NCBI RefSeq assembly: GCF_018374135.1
Contig: NZ_JAHAFS010000004.1
Coordinates: forward strand, 1-64,000
Reading direction: 5' to 3'
DNA length: 64,000 nt
Source: Campylobacter gracilis
GTDB taxonomy: Bacteria; Campylobacterota; Campylobacteria; Campylobacterales; Campylobacteraceae
This document shows, in pieces, positions 9,470 to 19,111 of this stretch (its first letter is position 1; every line of letters starts with the position of its first letter). The position numbers were made by a program, and so were the translations under genes. Under the pieces are notes generated by a model that ran no database searches, had not been told where the DNA came from, and saw only the letters and a list, made by a program, of their open reading frames with translations.

Positions 9470-10438
9470 TTACACCGTGCCTTTTTCATACATGGCGCGA
9501 TTCTTTTCTTTCTCTTTGATACGACGCTGTTTTTCGGCTAAAAACGCGCGGTATTTCTCGACATTAAATTTAAACAAAATCAGCATCGGAGCAGCTACAA
9601 ACACGGAGCTGAAGGTTCCTGCTATGACGCCTACAAGCATCACGAAGCTAAAGCCGTGGATCATCTCGCCGCCCCAGACGAATAAAATCACAATGACGAT
9701 GAGAGTCGTAAGCGAAGTAAGCAGCGTGCGCGATAGCGTGTGAGAGATTGATTCGTTTATAACCTCGTCAAGCTTAATCGATTTACTATCTTTTACTCCT
9801 TCTCGAATTCTATCGAAAACAACGATGGTATCGTTTAGCGAATAGCCCATTATAGTTAGCAGTGCGGCTAGAATTTCAAGGTTGAAATCCACGCCAGCTA
9901 AAATCATCGCACCTACGGCAACTACGACGTCGTGCAGATCCGATAGTACGGCTGCAATCGCAAATCTCCACTCAAACCGCAGGGTGATATAAACCAAAAT
10001 GAGCGCAAACGACACACATACCGCTAAAATTCCGTTTGTGCGAAGCTCTTCGCCGACTTTAGGTCCTACGATATCGACCTTGCGAATGTCGAAGTTTCCG
10101 CTGCCTTGCAAAATTTTTTGCGCCGCTAAAGCGGGATTGTCGCCCAGTTCGCTCGCAGCGCCTGAATATCTAATCGTAACTTCTTGATCGCTACCGAATT
10201 CCGTAACGTTGATATTGCCTAAATTCGCCGCTTCGAAGCGCTTTCTGATCTCATCAAGCGGTGCTTTGGCGTCGTATTTAACCTGAATGAGCGTACCGCC
10301 GCTAAAATCGATGCCGTAATTAATGCCCTTAATGAAAAACAGCGCAATAGAGCCTATTATCAAAACAGCAGAAAGCGCAAAGGTAAAATATCTAAATTTC
10401 ATAAAATCATAAATTTTGCCCTTATCAAACACTTGCAT
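9470..10438 (-). CDS. secF: Protein translocase auxiliary subunit SecF
   Basis: SecF works with SecD to pull exported proteins through SecYEG using the proton motive force. The 322-residue product has a first membrane helix near residues 16–36 followed by the FSGGT motif of the periplasmic domain. Five more helices include the conserved GYSLNDTIVVFDRIREG segment. The start overlaps the secD stop by 14 bases, which supports coupled translation. Length and topology are normal for Campylobacter SecF. Confidence 0.97.
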   Translation of the reverse strand: MQVFDKGKIYDFMKFRYFTFALSAVLIIGSIALFFIKGINYGIDFSGGTLIQVKYDAKAPLDEIRKRFEAANLGNINVTEFGSDQEVTIRYSGAASELGDNPALAAQKILQGSGNFDIRKVDIVGPKVGEELRTNGILAVCVSFALILVYITLRFEWRFAIAAVLSDLHDVVVAVGAMILAGVDFNLEILAALLTIMGYSLNDTIVVFDRIREGVKDSKSIKLDEVINESISHTLSRTLLTSLTTLIVIVILFVWGGEMIHGFSFVMLVGVIAGTFSSVFVAAPMLILFKFNVEKYRAFLAEKQRRIKEKEKNRAMYEKGTV

Positions 10439-12026
10439 TTGCGCCTCCTCTTACTTTATAACCGAGCCAAAGCGCGGTATTTTTGCTCTTTTCCATCTTA
10501 TCCATTACTAGCTCAAACATTCCGTGCGTGCCCAAAATCGCCGTTATCATCGACGCTACGATACCGATACTCATCGTGACGGCAAAGCCCTTTACCGGGC
10601 CGGTACCGTAAGCATAAAGCGCAGCAGAAGTAATTAGCGTAGTGATATTTGAATCCACGATCGCGCTCATCGCATTTTCATAGCCTTTATTTATACTTTG
10701 GCGGATTGAAACTCCCGTCCTTAGCACCTCTCTAACGCGCTCATTAATGATAACGTTCGCATCTACCGCCATTCCGATAGTTAGCACAATTCCCGCCATT
10801 CCAGGAAGCGTTAATGTTGCACCAAAAAGCGCCATACAAGCGATCAAAAATAAAATATTTACTACAAGCGCGATGTCAGCAAAAAGCCCCGCTACGCCAT
10901 AGTATAAAATCATAAAGATCAAAATCGCAACCGCCGCCAAACTAAGCGCCGCCATACTTTTATCGATGCTATCTTGTCCGAGGCTAGGACCGATGCTGCG
11001 CGTTTCTGAGACTTTGACCGGGGCCAAAAGCGCGCCGCTTCTAAGCGCGATCGCTACGTCATGCGCCTCCTCGACGGTGAATCCGCCGCTGATCTGACCG
11101 CTGCCGCCGCCGATACGCTCGTTAATGCGCGGCGCGGAATAAACCTTACCGTCAAGCACGATAGCTAGGCGTTTGCCGACGTTTTTACCGGTAAAATCGC
11201 CGAAAATTTGAGCGCCTTGAGAGTTCAGCGTAAAATTTATGATCGGCTGGTTGGTGTGTTGATCGAAAGCAACCTTCGCATCAACTAGCATCGCGCCATC
11301 AAGCACCGGAATTTCGTTTATGAGATACTTGTAATTCGGATTTTTAACATCTGGGTAGATCACGTCGCCGTAAGCTCTGGCATCCGCTGCGCTGATAGTC
11401 TGTGCGCGGTCTTGGCGCACATCGTCCACCGCCATAAGCTGCAAGTGAGCCGCTTTGGCGATCAGATCCTTGGCGCGCTGCTCATCCGCTGCACTTTTAA
11501 CGCCCGGAAGCTCAACCAAAATATAACTCTCGCCCTGCTTTGCTACCGTTGGCTCCGCAAGTCCGAATTGATCCAAGCGGTTGCGGATAGTTTCTACGGC
11601 CTGTTCGATCGCGTACTTTTTAGTCGCTTCGACCTCCTCAGGCGTTAGCGTGACGCGGTATTTTTCGCCAGATTTTTGAATGTCTAATCCGCTTGCGGCG
11701 CTATGCAAAATCGCATCAAATTTAGAAGCCTCGTCTGCGTCTAAAATTTCAAACTCAAACGAATCGCCTTCCAATTTTAGCCCATCCATCAGCAGATCAT
11801 CGCGCTTGGCGGCGTAATTGACGCTCGCGGCGATCGATTTGATCTTTGAAACGACAGCCTCGTCGCTTTGAACCTCAAGCAGCATGTGAAGCCCGCCTTG
11901 CAGATCCAGACCCAAGTTTATCTTGCTTCCCTTTTCGGTCTGAAAGATCGAAGGCGCGGCAAAAATCGCCGAAAAAATAACCGCAGCTAAAAAGATCAGC
12001 AGGCGGTATGAAATTTTACTGCTCAT
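10425..12026 (-). CDS. secD: Protein translocase auxiliary subunit SecD
   Basis: The 533-residue product starts with a membrane helix (8–26) and the diagnostic LGLDLQGGLHMLLEV motif. The large periplasmic P1 domain follows, then the AMVLRSGAL-like region (here AIALRSGALLAPV) and a C-terminal six-helix bundle with GMAVDANVIINERVRE. It is partner to secF, with which it overlaps by 14 bases, and to yajC, which it overlaps by 11 bases. The three form the SecDF–YajC complex that assists protein export and membrane insertion. Confidence 0.97.
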   Translation of the reverse strand: MSSKISYRLLIFLAAVIFSAIFAAPSIFQTEKGSKINLGLDLQGGLHMLLEVQSDEAVVSKIKSIAASVNYAAKRDDLLMDGLKLEGDSFEFEILDADEASKFDAILHSAASGLDIQKSGEKYRVTLTPEEVEATKKYAIEQAVETIRNRLDQFGLAEPTVAKQGESYILVELPGVKSAADEQRAKDLIAKAAHLQLMAVDDVRQDRAQTISAADARAYGDVIYPDVKNPNYKYLINEIPVLDGAMLVDAKVAFDQHTNQPIINFTLNSQGAQIFGDFTGKNVGKRLAIVLDGKVYSAPRINERIGGGSGQISGGFTVEEAHDVAIALRSGALLAPVKVSETRSIGPSLGQDSIDKSMAALSLAAVAILIFMILYYGVAGLFADIALVVNILFLIACMALFGATLTLPGMAGIVLTIGMAVDANVIINERVREVLRTGVSIRQSINKGYENAMSAIVDSNITTLITSAALYAYGTGPVKGFAVTMSIGIVASMITAILGTHGMFELVMDKMEKSKNTALWLGYKVRGGANASV

Positions 12027-12288
12027 CTAATTTTCTTGCCACAAATTGTTTATCCAGCTCAACCATGACCTCATCGTTAAGCTTAACTGTGATAAAATCA
12101 TTGTTTGTTTTCACGACCGTGCATTTTATGCCACCGCTAGTTATGATCTTATCGCCTTTGCCGAGCGCATCGACCATCGCTTTATGATCCTTGGCCTGCT
12201 TTTGCTGCGGTCTGATAATCAAAAAATACATAATCGCAAAGATTACGACGATAGGCAGGATTGATGCAAAGAAGTTTCCTTGTTCCAT
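12016..12288 (-). CDS. yajC: Preprotein translocase subunit YajC
   Basis: This 90-residue protein has one N-terminal membrane helix (about 9–24), the family signature FLIIRPQQKQAKDHKAM and a small cytoplasmic domain (GDKIITSGG…V). It is the first gene of the minus-strand secDF operon. The ribosome site AAGGAAAC lies just before the ATG at 12288. A −10-like TAAAAT is found at 12322–12327. Its 5' end overlaps the proposed 5' end of the divergent lnt gene by 28 bases. Confidence 0.95.
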   Translation of the reverse strand: MEQGNFFASILPIVVIFAIMYFLIIRPQQKQAKDHKAMVDALGKGDKIITSGGIKCTVVKTNNDFITVKLNDEVMVELDKQFVARKLDEQ

Positions 12289-13607
12289 GTGTTTCCTTCA
12301 TTAGAAATTTAAAAAGTAGCTATTTTACATTAAGTTACATAAATAAAGGCTTTGTTCTTGCCCTTGCGCTTTCAAATTTTATTTTCGTAGAAATTTTAAG
12401 CTCTAAATTTGACGGCTTAGGCGCTTTGGTGGCAGAATTTTTCTCGCCTCTAATTGCGATAGCAGCACTTTTTTATCTGCTAAAAGCAAGCAAGGCGGAG
12501 TGGTTTTGGTGCGGATTTTTTATCGGCGCGCTGTGGATGCACTGGATCAGCTTCAGTCTGATCTATTTCGATCTTGCGTTTTTGATCCCGATTGAAATTC
12601 TTGGAATTTGCCTCGTTTACGCCTTTATTTTTCGCATCTTTGCGATCTTTGACGCGCCGGTTTTGCGCGCCGTGTGCCTTTTAATTCTAAAATTTATCCA
12701 TCCTTTCGGCTTTGATTGGCTAAATTTTGAACTGCTGCTAAGTCATGGAATTTTCAGAGCCGATCTTAGCGCGCTGGCTCTGATTTTAGCTGGGCTTTGC
12801 GCGATTTTATATCTACGCAAGCGTGGCGTTGCGGCTAGGCTCAACGCCCTAATTTTCACGGCGTTTTTGATCTGCGCATTGCAATTCAGCCAAAAAGAGC
12901 CCACGCCGCTACCGATTAAAATTTCACTCGCAAACACCGACATTTCGCAGCACGACATCTGGGCGAAAGATAAAATTTTATCCGCCGCGTTGGCAAATTT
13001 AGCTCGAATAGACGATGCGATCGCAGAGGGACTGGACGCGATAATCTTGCCCGAGAGCGCCTTTGCGATGCCGCTAAATTTAGAAAACGTGCTAGTTGAA
13101 GCTCTAAAGGAAAAATCGCGCGCAATTACTATCGTAGCGGGCGCGGAAGCGTATGAGGACGGGAAATTTTACAACAGCGCCTATCTTTTTGCAAACGGGG
13201 AAATGAAGCGCTTCGATAAGCACATTTTGGTGCCGTTTGGCGAAATGGTTCCGCTACCGGAATTTGCGCGAAATTTCATCAACCGCGTGCTACTGGGCGG
13301 CGCGACCGATTTTTCCACAGCTAGCGGTTTTAGCGACTACGAGCTTGGCGGGCGAAGCGTAAGAAGCGCCGTTTGCTACGAGGCTACGCGCGCAGAGCTT
13401 TACGAAGGCTCGCCCAAATACGTCGTAGCGATCAGCAATAACGGCTGGTTCGTGCCGAGCTACGAGCCCTATTTGCAGCGCCTCATAATCCGCTACTACG
13501 CGAGTTTGCACGGCACGTTGATCTATCACGCCGTAAACGGCAGCGCTAGCGAGATAATCGCTCCGAAAAAGATCTGGATAAACCGCCTTAAAGATCATCT
13601 AAAATAG
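12261..13607 (+). CDS. lnt: Apolipoprotein N-acyltransferase
   Basis: Lnt adds the third acyl chain to lipoproteins in the inner membrane. The 448-residue product has a multi-helix N-terminal half, then a nitrilase-like domain with the triad Glu in LPESAF (~264), Lys in FDKHILVPFGE (~320) and Cys in VCYEA (~371). The SNNGWF segment is also conserved. The start is uncertain. The only good start codons before the first membrane helix are ATG at 12261 or 12264 (CAGGA upstream), which overlap the divergent yajC. The gene is in the same position beside yajC as in C. jejuni. Confidence 0.92.
   Translation: MMQRSFLVPCVSFIRNLKSSYFTLSYINKGFVLALALSNFIFVEILSSKFDGLGALVAEFFSPLIAIAALFYLLKASKAEWFWCGFFIGALWMHWISFSLIYFDLAFLIPIEILGICLVYAFIFRIFAIFDAPVLRAVCLLILKFIHPFGFDWLNFELLLSHGIFRADLSALALILAGLCAILYLRKRGVAARLNALIFTAFLICALQFSQKEPTPLPIKISLANTDISQHDIWAKDKILSAALANLARIDDAIAEGLDAIILPESAFAMPLNLENVLVEALKEKSRAITIVAGAEAYEDGKFYNSAYLFANGEMKRFDKHILVPFGEMVPLPEFARNFINRVLLGGATDFSTASGFSDYELGGRSVRSAVCYEATRAELYEGSPKYVVAISNNGWFVPSYEPYLQRLIIRYYASLHGTLIYHAVNGSASEIIAPKKIWINRLKDHLK
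12322..12327 (-). promoter_or_regulatory. Candidate −10 box for the yajC–secD–secF operon
   Basis: Read on the minus strand this is TAAAAT preceded by TG one base away, 34 bases upstream of the yajC ATG. A T-rich stretch lies upstream, as is usual for Campylobacter sigma-70 promoters, which lack a firm −35 box. It falls inside the N-terminal codons proposed for lnt. Confidence 0.4.
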
Positions 13608-13671
13608 CCTAAAAAGTTATTTTTAAACGACTTTTGGGTAATATTTTAAAATTTTATTAGGAGCTAAATTT

Positions 13672-14391
13672 ATGGCTAAATACAATCGCATACTCGTAAA
13701 ATTTTCGGGTGAAGCGCTAGCGGGAGAGAACGGTTTTGGGATCGATAGCGAAATTTTAAAATTTATCGCTAAAGAGATCAAGCAGCTCGTAGAGGGCGGC
13801 ATCGAAGTAGGCATCGTAATCGGCGGCGGCAACATCATAAGAGGCGTAAGCGCCGCAGCTAGCGGTATCATCAAACGCACCAGCGGCGATCATATGGGCA
13901 TGCTAGCGACCGTCATCAACGCAATCGCGATGAGAGAAGCGCTAGAATACGCAGGTATGGACGTGCGCGTGCAAAGCGCGATAAAGATGGAAGCGATCTG
14001 CGAGACCTTCATTATCGGCCGCGCTAAAAGGCACCTCGAAAAAGGTCGCGTCGTGATATTTGCCGCGGGCACGGGAAATCCATTCTTTACTACCGATACT
14101 GCGGGCACTCTCCGCGCGATCGAAATCGGAGCCGATGCTATCATAAAAGCAACCAAAGTGATGGGGATCTACGACAAGGATCCGCAAAAATTTAAAGACG
14201 CTAAATTGCTTTCCAAAGTCACTTACGATCAAGCCCTGCACGACAACATCAGGGTGATGGACGATACGGCTATCGCGCTTGCTAAAGACAATGCGCTCCC
14301 GATCATCGTGTGCAATATGTTTAAGAGCGGAAATTTATACAAAATCGTCGATGGCGGAGATCTAAGCTCCTGCTCGATCGTAAAAAACTGA
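13672..14391 (+). CDS. pyrH: UMP kinase
   Basis: The 239-residue amino-acid-kinase-fold protein phosphorylates UMP to UDP. N-terminal ILVKFSGEAL, the GGGNIIRG nucleotide loop, RTSGDHMGMLATVINA and GTGNPFFTTDTAG are all canonical. AGGAG lies 9 bases before the ATG. It is the first gene of a plus-strand run pyrH–rpoZ–rsh–tyrS–NPD–amidase, the same order as in C. jejuni. The 64-base gap after lnt contains only a T/A-rich stretch that could hold a promoter (TAATAT near 13640). Confidence 0.98.
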   Translation: MAKYNRILVKFSGEALAGENGFGIDSEILKFIAKEIKQLVEGGIEVGIVIGGGNIIRGVSAAASGIIKRTSGDHMGMLATVINAIAMREALEYAGMDVRVQSAIKMEAICETFIIGRAKRHLEKGRVVIFAAGTGNPFFTTDTAGTLRAIEIGADAIIKATKVMGIYDKDPQKFKDAKLLSKVTYDQALHDNIRVMDDTAIALAKDNALPIIVCNMFKSGNLYKIVDGGDLSSCSIVKN

Positions 14392-14411
14392 AATTTTAAA
14401 TTTAAGGAGAA

Positions 14412-14633
14412 TTGATGAGAACCGAACAAATTGTAGCCAAGGCTTTAAAAGTAACGGGCGGAGATAGATATAAGCTATCTTTGATGATAAGCAAACGCGC
14501 CGAGCAGCTAGCTGCGGGCGAACCGCCGTTAATAGATAACGTAGATACTCGCAGGATGAAATTTGCCGATATAGCAATCTTGGAACTAGCCGAAGGTAAG
14601 ATCGCATTAGATGGAATCGTTGACAAGGATTAA
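14412..14633 (+). CDS. rpoZ: RNA polymerase omega subunit
   Basis: This 73-residue protein begins MRTEQIVAKAL and contains GDRYKLSLMISKRAEQL, the conserved omega region that clamps the beta' C-terminus. The length is normal. AAGGAGA lies just ahead of the ATG. Its last 23 bases overlap the start proposed for the (p)ppGpp synthetase/hydrolase gene. Since ppGpp binds at the omega/beta' interface in proteobacteria, the pairing may be functional as well as positional. Confidence 0.93.
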   Translation: MMRTEQIVAKALKVTGGDRYKLSLMISKRAEQLAAGEPPLIDNVDTRRMKFADIAILELAEGKIALDGIVDKD

Positions 14634-16803
14634 TGATAACTTCTTAGAAAGTCTTATCGACGATGTCGTCGATACCAAAGACATTCAAAGCGCCAAGCAG
14701 CTGCTTTATAATCTAAAAGAGCCCACTCCACTGCTGGTGGATGCTATAAATTTATGCATCGCTCAGCACAACGGGCAGTTTCGCAAAAGCGGCGAGCCGT
14801 ATGCAATCCATCCGATTTTGGTAGCTTGCTTCGTATCTTTTATGGGCGGAGACGACGCGATGGTGATATCTGCGCTACTACACGACGTAGTAGAGGATAC
14901 AGATTACAGCATCAAGCAGGTTAGACAAAGATTCGGCGACGAAGTAGCCAAAATCGTAGAAGGGCTTACTAAAATCGTAAACATCAGGGAGGATAAACTG
15001 GCTCCATCTGGCGATAGCAACGCCAAGCTTCGCACCACCGCACTTACCTTCCGCAGGATGCTGATGATCTCCATTAACGATCAGCGCGTCCTAGTCGTAA
15101 AGCTCTGCGACAGGCTACACAATATGCTAACCCTAGACGCACTTCGCCCCGATAAGCAAAAACGCATCGGCGAGGAGACGCTTTTGGTTTACGCGCCGAT
15201 CGCGCACAGGCTTGGAATTTCATCGATCAAAAACGTGCTTGAGGATCTTAGCTTCAAATACGTCATGCCCAAGGAGTACTCGGCGATCGCCGATTACGTC
15301 GAGGAGCACAAGCAGCAGCTTCAGATGAGCTTGAGCAAATTTAGCGAAAAGATCAAGGAGTATATGCTCTCAAACGGCTTTAGTGAGGGCAGCTTTGAGA
15401 TCCAAAAGCGAATGAAGCACTACTATTCGATCTTTTTAAAGATGCAGCGCAAAGGAATTTCGATCGAGGAGGTGCTTGATCTTTTGGCTATCCGCATCAT
15501 CGTGCAAAAGCCGATGGATTGCTACTTGGCTTTGGGTATAATCCATACTAAATTTAATCCTCTGATCTCACGCTTTAAGGATTATATTGCGCTTCCGAAG
15601 CAAAACGGCTACCAGACGATCCACACGACCGTCTTTAACGAAAGTATGATCGTAGAGGTACAGATCCGCACCTTTGATATGCATAACACCGCAGAATTCG
15701 GCGTCGCCGCTCACTGGAAATATAAATATAGCGGCTCAATCAATCCGAAGCTTGATTGGCTAAACGACATCGGCATGCAGGAAGAGGACGACGCCAACGC
15801 CGAGGATCTTTACGAATACGCTAAAGACAGCCTCTACGTAGAAGATATCGCCGTGTATTCGCCAAAGGGCGGAATTTTTACATTGCCGCGCGGCGCTACG
15901 GCGCTTGATTACGCCTACGAGATACACTCTCAAGTGGGCTTAAAAGCAACCGAGGCCTTTATAAACCGCGTCAAGGTGCCGCTTCTTACGGAGCTTAAAA
16001 ACGGAGATATCGTTCATATCATCACCGGAAGCGAGCCACACTACCGCTGCAGCTGGCTAAGCTCGGTCAAAACCGGCAAGGCGCGCGCGACGATAAAAGC
16101 GTTTTGCAAGCAAAAGATCAGAGATATAAATTTTGAAGTAGCGATTAAAATTTTATGCGCGATCTTTACGACGAGCAAGGAGAGCATTCTAAGCTGGCTT
16201 GAAAAAGAAAATTTAAGCAAAAAGATCGGCAAAGCTGCCTACGACTCGGTATTTTTAAAAGACGTCGTAAACGCGCTGAAAAAATACCCGCTCAAAGAGA
16301 AATTCTTCAATATGAAATTTCGCAGCAAGTATGAGATCGAGAAGCAAAAATTTGACAACATCGTGGTGTATTCAAATTTTAAAATCGACGAGGTCGAGTT
16401 TGATTACTGCTGCAACCCAAAGCGCGGCGACGACATCATCGGCTTTCGCAACGGGCACGGCGTGACGGTGCATCATAAGCTGTGCGAACGTGCAAGCGAG
16501 CTAATCAAAACCGATGAGATGATCTTCGTGAAATGGACGCGTAATGCGCCGCACCGCTACAAGATCATATTAAATTTAGAAAACAAGCGCGGCTCGCTGG
16601 CGACGTTTTTGAACTATTTAGTCAAGCTCGAGGTCGATCTAGTGTCGATAAGCCTCAACGAAAATAGCGAAACGACGTCGGATTATTTTGAGATCATCAT
16701 CGAGCTAAACGAAAATTTAGACTCCACGGAGATTAAAGATAAACTCAAAAACCGCTTTAAAATCGTGGATTTCGTATCGCTTACGGACGTATATAAAAAC
16801 TAA
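14611..16803 (+). CDS. spoT: Bifunctional (p)ppGpp synthetase/hydrolase (RelA/SpoT)
   Basis: The 730-residue Rsh enzyme makes and degrades the stringent-response alarmone. The hydrolase HD domain is intact (HDVVEDTD, residues 91–98). The synthetase core (FKDYIALPKQNGYQTIHT, about 321–338) is intact too, so both activities are predicted. A TGS domain starts near 418 (PKGGIFTLPRGATALDYAY). A C-terminal ACT domain begins near 650 (YKIILNLENKRGSLATF). The start is taken at ATG 14611; a TTG three codons later is possible. It is the only such gene in the window and, by analogy with C. jejuni, probably the only one in the genome. Confidence 0.95.
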   Translation: MESLTRINDNFLESLIDDVVDTKDIQSAKQLLYNLKEPTPLLVDAINLCIAQHNGQFRKSGEPYAIHPILVACFVSFMGGDDAMVISALLHDVVEDTDYSIKQVRQRFGDEVAKIVEGLTKIVNIREDKLAPSGDSNAKLRTTALTFRRMLMISINDQRVLVVKLCDRLHNMLTLDALRPDKQKRIGEETLLVYAPIAHRLGISSIKNVLEDLSFKYVMPKEYSAIADYVEEHKQQLQMSLSKFSEKIKEYMLSNGFSEGSFEIQKRMKHYYSIFLKMQRKGISIEEVLDLLAIRIIVQKPMDCYLALGIIHTKFNPLISRFKDYIALPKQNGYQTIHTTVFNESMIVEVQIRTFDMHNTAEFGVAAHWKYKYSGSINPKLDWLNDIGMQEEDDANAEDLYEYAKDSLYVEDIAVYSPKGGIFTLPRGATALDYAYEIHSQVGLKATEAFINRVKVPLLTELKNGDIVHIITGSEPHYRCSWLSSVKTGKARATIKAFCKQKIRDINFEVAIKILCAIFTTSKESILSWLEKENLSKKIGKAAYDSVFLKDVVNALKKYPLKEKFFNMKFRSKYEIEKQKFDNIVVYSNFKIDEVEFDYCCNPKRGDDIIGFRNGHGVTVHHKLCERASELIKTDEMIFVKWTRNAPHRYKIILNLENKRGSLATFLNYLVKLEVDLVSISLNENSETTSDYFEIIIELNENLDSTEIKDKLKNRFKIVDFVSLTDVYKN

Positions 16804-16817
16804 ATAAGGGAGAGCAA

Positions 16818-18023
16818 ATGGCTGACATTCAAGGCATTATGGAAAATTTTAAGCGCGGCGTCGCCGAGATCATCGGCGAAGAGCAGATCGAGGCACTGAT
16901 TAGGCGCTATTACGACAGCGGCGAGGTCTTTTACGTCAAAATCGGCATGGATCCCACTGCTGCGGATCTGCACCTAGGGCACGCCGTCGTGCTAAATAAA
17001 CTTGCGTTTTTGCAAAACCATGGCGCGATCGTGCAGTTTCTAATCGGCGATTTTACCGCTCAAATCGGCGATCCTACGGGCAAGAGCGAGACTCGCAAAA
17101 AACTAGCGCGCGAAGTCGTGCTTCAAAACGCCAAAACCTACGAGCAGCAGGTCTTTAAAATTCTAAATCCCGCCAAAACCAAGGTGATGTTTAACTCCGA
17201 ATGGACCAACCGCCTGGGTGCTAGCGGTATGATCGAGCTATCAAGCACTTTTAATGTTGCCAGGATGCTCGAGCGCGACGACTTCGAGAAGCGCTACAAG
17301 GCAGAGCAGCCGATCAGCATCAGCGAGTTTATGTATCCGCTACTGCAAGGATACGATAGCGTTTGCATGAAATGCGATATAGAATTCGGCGGCACCGATC
17401 AGAAATTTAATCTTTTAATGGGTCGCCAGCTACAAAGAATTTATGATGTCGGTAAAGAGCAAAGCGTCGTGATGATGCCGCTTTTAGTAGGTACCGACGG
17501 CACAAACAAAATGAGCAAAAGCCTTGGTAACTATATCGGCGTAACCGATACGCCTCATGATATGTACGGCAAGGTGATGAGTATCAGCGATGCGTTAATG
17601 TGGGATTGGTATAATCTGCTAAGCCAAAAGAGCAGCGAAGATATTGAGCTAATAAAAGGCTTCGTAGCGGATGGCTCGATCCATCCTAAGGCGGTTAAGG
17701 AGGAGCTTGCCTCTGAGATCGTCACGCAATTTTATGACGAAAACACCGCCTTTGAGGCCAAGCAGGAATTTGACCGCGTCCACGGCGCCGGCGAGCTTCC
17801 TAGCGAGATCAAGCAATATCACGTAAGCTCGCCTGCATGGATCGTAAAGGCGCTCATCAGCTGCAAGCTCGCCGTATCCAGCTCGGATGCGCGCAGGTTG
17901 ATAAAATCAAACGCCGTCAGTATCGATCAAAATAAAATTTTAGATGAGCAGCTTCAGCTTAGCTCGGGCGAATATACACTCCAAGTAGGAAAGAAAAAAT
18001 TCGCTAAATTAAAGGTGGATTAA
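16818..18023 (+). CDS. tyrS: Tyrosyl-tRNA synthetase
   Basis: This 401-residue class Ic enzyme charges tRNA-Tyr. The HIGH-equivalent HLGH is at residues 52–55 (DPTAADLHLGHA), the tyrosine pocket includes the QGYDS segment, and KMSKS (NKMSKSLGN) lies near residue 231. A C-terminal S4 RNA-binding domain follows (SSDARRLIKSNAVSID). GGGAG lies before the ATG. The last base of the stop overlaps the next gene's ATG (TAATG). Confidence 0.98.
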   Translation: MADIQGIMENFKRGVAEIIGEEQIEALIRRYYDSGEVFYVKIGMDPTAADLHLGHAVVLNKLAFLQNHGAIVQFLIGDFTAQIGDPTGKSETRKKLAREVVLQNAKTYEQQVFKILNPAKTKVMFNSEWTNRLGASGMIELSSTFNVARMLERDDFEKRYKAEQPISISEFMYPLLQGYDSVCMKCDIEFGGTDQKFNLLMGRQLQRIYDVGKEQSVVMMPLLVGTDGTNKMSKSLGNYIGVTDTPHDMYGKVMSISDALMWDWYNLLSQKSSEDIELIKGFVADGSIHPKAVKEELASEIVTQFYDENTAFEAKQEFDRVHGAGELPSEIKQYHVSSPAWIVKALISCKLAVSSSDARRLIKSNAVSIDQNKILDEQLQLSSGEYTLQVGKKKFAKLKVD

Positions 18024-19111
18024 TGAGTATAAAAATAGGCAAACACGAGATTGCGCACCCGATAATTCAAGGCGGCATGGGACTTGGTATCAGCTGGGAT
18101 AAGCTAGCCGGTAATGTCAGCCTAAACGGCTGTCTAGGCGTCATTAGCTCGGTCGGCACCGGCTACTACGAAAATCTTAAATTTGCCAAAAAATCGCTCG
18201 ATGGCAGACCCTATCAAAGCGAGAATTTTTATAGCAAAGAGGCGCTTTTTGCCATCGTGCAAAACGCCCGTAAAATTTGTGGCAATGCACCTTTGGGGAT
18301 GAATGTAATGTGTGCGGCGAACGACTACGAGCGCATTGTAAGAGATTCGTGCAAGGCAGGTATCGACATCATCATAAGCGGTGCGGGGCTTCCTACCAAT
18401 CTGCCGGAATTTACGGCAGATTTCCCGGACGTCGCGCTCGTGCCTATCGTCTCCTCAGCTAAGGCTCTTAAGATCATCGCCAAACGCTGGAAGCAGCGCT
18501 ACGATAGAATTCCCGACGCCGTAGTGCTGGAGGGTCCTCTTAGCGGCGGACATCAGGGCTTTACCTACGAGCAGTGCGGCGATCCCGCGTTTGCGCTGGA
18601 TAATCTGATTCCGCAAGTAAAAGCGGAAATTGCGCAATGGGGCAGCTTCCCGCTCTTTGTCGCAGGCGGAATCTGGGATAAGAGCGACATCGATCGCGTG
18701 AAATCTTTGGGCGCGGATGGCGTGCAGATGGGTACGCGCTTCATCGGCACCTTTGAATGCGACGCCGCGGAGGAATTTAAGCAAGTGCTTCTTAACGCCA
18801 AAAAAGAGGACATCCAACTCCTAAAATCGCCCGTAGGCTATCCCGCGCGCGGAATTCATACAAATCTGCAAGATATGATCGCCGCAGGCAGCGCGCCTAA
18901 AATCCGCTGTATCAGCAACTGCGTAAGCCCCTGCGAGCGCGGCAAAGGCGCTAACGCCGTAGGATACTGCATCGCCGACCGTCTAAGCGATGCATATTTG
19001 GGCAAAACGCAAAGCGGTCTGTTTTTTACTGGCGCGAACGGATGGCGATTAAACGAGATAATATCCGTAAAGGAATTGATAGAAAAACTTGTAAATGGCG
19101 AAGATAGTTAA
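18023..19111 (+). CDS. Nitronate monooxygenase / 2-nitropropane dioxygenase-like FMN protein
   Basis: The 362-residue TIM-barrel protein belongs to the NPD family, which includes nitronate monooxygenases and FabK-type enoyl-ACP reductases. It shows IIQGGMGLGISW at the N-terminus, ISGAGLPTNLP, the phosphate-binding VAGGIW and LGADGVQMGTRFIGTFEC. The LEGPLSGGHQGF stretch supplies the conserved His of nitronate monooxygenases. It is coupled to tyrS by a TAATG overlap and overlaps the amidase start by 17 bases. In C. jejuni the orthologous gene also lies between tyrS and the amidase. The true substrate is unknown. Confidence 0.85.
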   Translation: MSIKIGKHEIAHPIIQGGMGLGISWDKLAGNVSLNGCLGVISSVGTGYYENLKFAKKSLDGRPYQSENFYSKEALFAIVQNARKICGNAPLGMNVMCAANDYERIVRDSCKAGIDIIISGAGLPTNLPEFTADFPDVALVPIVSSAKALKIIAKRWKQRYDRIPDAVVLEGPLSGGHQGFTYEQCGDPAFALDNLIPQVKAEIAQWGSFPLFVAGGIWDKSDIDRVKSLGADGVQMGTRFIGTFECDAAEEFKQVLLNAKKEDIQLLKSPVGYPARGIHTNLQDMIAAGSAPKIRCISNCVSPCERGKGANAVGYCIADRLSDAYLGKTQSGLFFTGANGWRLNEIISVKELIEKLVNGEDS

